From Victivallales bacterium (GTDB taxonomy: Bacteria; Verrucomicrobiota; Lentisphaeria; Victivallales; Victivallaceae), in assembly GCA_030634125.1 (NCBI GenBank), contig DAOWBJ010000123.1:1-5989 (forward strand): a stretch of DNA of 5,989 nt, read 5' to 3'. The translations under genes and the position numbers were made by a program. Of this stretch, positions 4,765 to 5,989 are shown in pieces. The stretch's first letter is position 1, and each line of letters opens with the position of its first letter. The notes under the pieces are model-generated. The model had not been told where the DNA came from and ran no database searches. It was given only the letters and a program-made list of their open reading frames with translations.

Positions 4765-5989
4765 TGGCTGAAAAAAAAGAAAACCTTACTGAACCAACAG
4801 TCGAAAACACAACTAAACGTCGTGGTCGTCCCCCTAAAGCAGCAACAGAAAAAACTGTTGCAAAAAAAACATCTGTTAAAAAAACAGCTGTTAAAAAAAC
4901 AGACATCGAAAAAGATACTCCAAAAAGACGTGGACGCCCGGCAAAAGCTGTTGCCGAAACAGCAGCGGTCCCAAAACCTGAATCCACTGTAAGTATACCT
5001 CAAAACACCGCCCCGGCAACTGTTCCGGTAGTAAATCCCGCGGTTTTGGAACCCAATGCGCCAAAAGATATTTCACAAAGACCTCAGGAACAACAAAATC
5101 AGTCAAGACAGGGCGAATACAACAGAAATAAACAACGAAATAATAATTTCCACAAGCAACAGAATGGATACCACAACGGAAACCAGAATAACGCTTCGCA
5201 ACGCGATAAGATGGCTCCGACTTTGGATATAACCGAGCTGCAAGGCAAATCAATGGTGGAACTGGCACATATGGGAGAAGAGTTCAATATTGAAGGACTC
5301 GGCACCTTGGACAAGTCAAAACTCATCTTTGAAATTCTTAAAGCCAACGCTGAAAAAAGCGGTTTGATGTACGGCAGCGGTTACCTTGAAGTATTACCGG
5401 ACGGATTCGGTTTTCTGCGTTCATCCAACTATAGTTACCTGCCATGCTCTGAAGATATTTACCTGAGCCCCTCACAAATCAAACGTTTTTCTTTGCGCAC
5501 AGGTGATTTCGTCGCCGGGCAAATCCGCTCTCCGCGGGATAAAGAACGTTTCTTCGCGATGCTCAAAGTGGAATCTATTAATCATGACACTCCAGAACGT
5601 AAAAAAACAATTATTCCGTTTAACAGCTTGACTCCGTTCTTCCCGACAGAACGCTTAGTGCTGGAACGTGATCCTAAAGAGATCGAACCGCGAATAATGG
5701 ATTTAACCGCTCCGGTAGGCAAGGGTCAGCGTGGCCTGATCGTCGCGCCGCCGCGTACCGGTAAAACTGTATTACTTCAGAAAATAGCCAACAGTATCAG
5801 CAAAAACAACCCGGAAGTAGACCTGATTGTCATGTTGATTGACGAACGCCCTGAGGAAGTTACTGACATGCAGCGCCATGTAAATGCTGAAGTGGTAAGC
5901 TCAACGTTTGACGAACCACCGGAACGTCATGTCCAAATCGCTGAAATGGTTATCGAAAAAGCTAAACGCTTAGTTGAATACAAACATGA
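4764..5989 (+). CDS. rho: Transcription termination factor Rho with long N-terminal extension (3' end cut by window)
   Basis: Rho is a hexameric RNA-dependent ATPase that ends transcription. The 408 codons present give about 153 extra residues, then the N-terminal helical domain (about 154-200), the cold-shock RNA-binding domain (about 203-272, with DGFGFLR at 213-219 and DIYLSPSQIKRFSLRTGD at 231-248) and the first part of the ATPase. The Walker A segment APPRTGKT is at 328-335; DERPEEVTD at 360-368 includes E361, equivalent to the E. coli catalytic Glu211. The window ends before Walker B, the Q-loop and the R-loop, so roughly 160 residues are missing. The extension has two AT-hook-like motifs (KRRGRPPKA at 18-26, KRRGRPAKA at 54-62), a KKT repeat between them (33-46), a Pro/Ala/Val stretch (67-100) and a Q/N-rich tract (104-146). 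It is cotranscribed with coaE. The core identification is certain; the role of the extension is inferred. Confidence 0.97.
   Translation, partial: MAEKKENLTEPTVENTTKRRGRPPKAATEKTVAKKTSVKKTAVKKTDIEKDTPKRRGRPAKAVAETAAVPKPESTVSIPQNTAPATVPVVNPAVLEPNAPKDISQRPQEQQNQSRQGEYNRNKQRNNNFHKQQNGYHNGNQNNASQRDKMAPTLDITELQGKSMVELAHMGEEFNIEGLGTLDKSKLIFEILKANAEKSGLMYGSGYLEVLPDGFGFLRSSNYSYLPCSEDIYLSPSQIKRFSLRTGDFVAGQIRSPRDKERFFAMLKVESINHDTPERKKTIIPFNSLTPFFPTERLVLERDPKEIEPRIMDLTAPVGKGQRGLIVAPPRTGKTVLLQKIANSISKNNPEVDLIVMLIDERPEEVTDMQRHVNAEVVSSTFDEPPERHVQIAEMVIEKAKRLVEYKH
4873..4902 (+). repeat. Perfect tandem 15-bp repeat in the rho extension
   Basis: CTGTTAAAAAAACAG occurs twice head to tail (4873-4887 and 4888-4902), with a degenerate earlier copy ending at 4872. 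It encodes successive VKKT units. Being in frame, copy-number change would alter the number of lysine pairs without breaking the gene. Confidence 0.85.

Noticed and set aside
4739..5347. Several minus-strand open frames opposite rho
   Set aside because: They are Phe/Cys/Val-rich mirror images of the lysine and Q/N codons of rho and have no independent support.

Overview
The window is an ordinary bacterial chromosomal segment of moderate GC content, with seven recognisable housekeeping-type genes, one orphan exported protein, and a rho gene cut by the right edge. The source organism cannot be named with certainty. A Rho with a long disordered N-terminus carrying AT-hook-like motifs, coaE placed directly before rho, DciA as helicase loader, and hairpin-rich intergenic DNA together suggest an uncultured Gram-negative bacterium, perhaps of the PVC group (Lentisphaerota, Kiritimatiellota or Verrucomicrobiota). 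That placement is inference from memory of gene content, not from a search.

Layout. Bases 1-201 hold an array of six short GC-rich palindromes and no credible gene; the array is probably cut by the left edge. A possible promoter (215-243) then leads into a tightly packed forward operon: aat (N-degron transferase), a minimal stand-alone Smr-domain protein overlapping it by 8 bp, and mazG (NTP pyrophosphohydrolase) 9 bp further on. A good sigma70-type promoter (2035-2063) follows and drives a 124-residue exported protein of unknown family. Next comes dciA, the loader of the replicative helicase DnaB. Converging on dciA from the minus strand is a two-gene operon: a NUDT5-like Nudix ADP-sugar pyrophosphatase, then a metal-binding PPC/DUF296 protein. 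A 228-bp AT-rich divergent region (3949-4176) contains a Fur-box-like palindrome. It separates this pair from forward coaE (last step of CoA synthesis) and rho (transcription termination), which overlap by one base.

How the genes relate. Several gene products act in housekeeping of nucleotides and proteins: MazG and the Nudix enzyme remove unwanted nucleotides, Aat tags proteins for ClpS/ClpAP degradation, and the Smr protein may act on nucleic acid or ribosomes. No defence system, CRISPR array, insertion sequence, tRNA or rRNA was seen. No convincing intrinsic terminator was found, in keeping with a genome that encodes Rho.

The points most worth a second look are the Rho N-terminal extension (two AT-hook-like motifs, a lysine repeat and a Q/N-rich tract), the orphan cationic exported protein with its own promoter, the palindrome array, and the substituted motif positions in CoaE. 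Two starts should be placed downstream of the longest open frame: DUF296 at 3371 and coaE at 4177.
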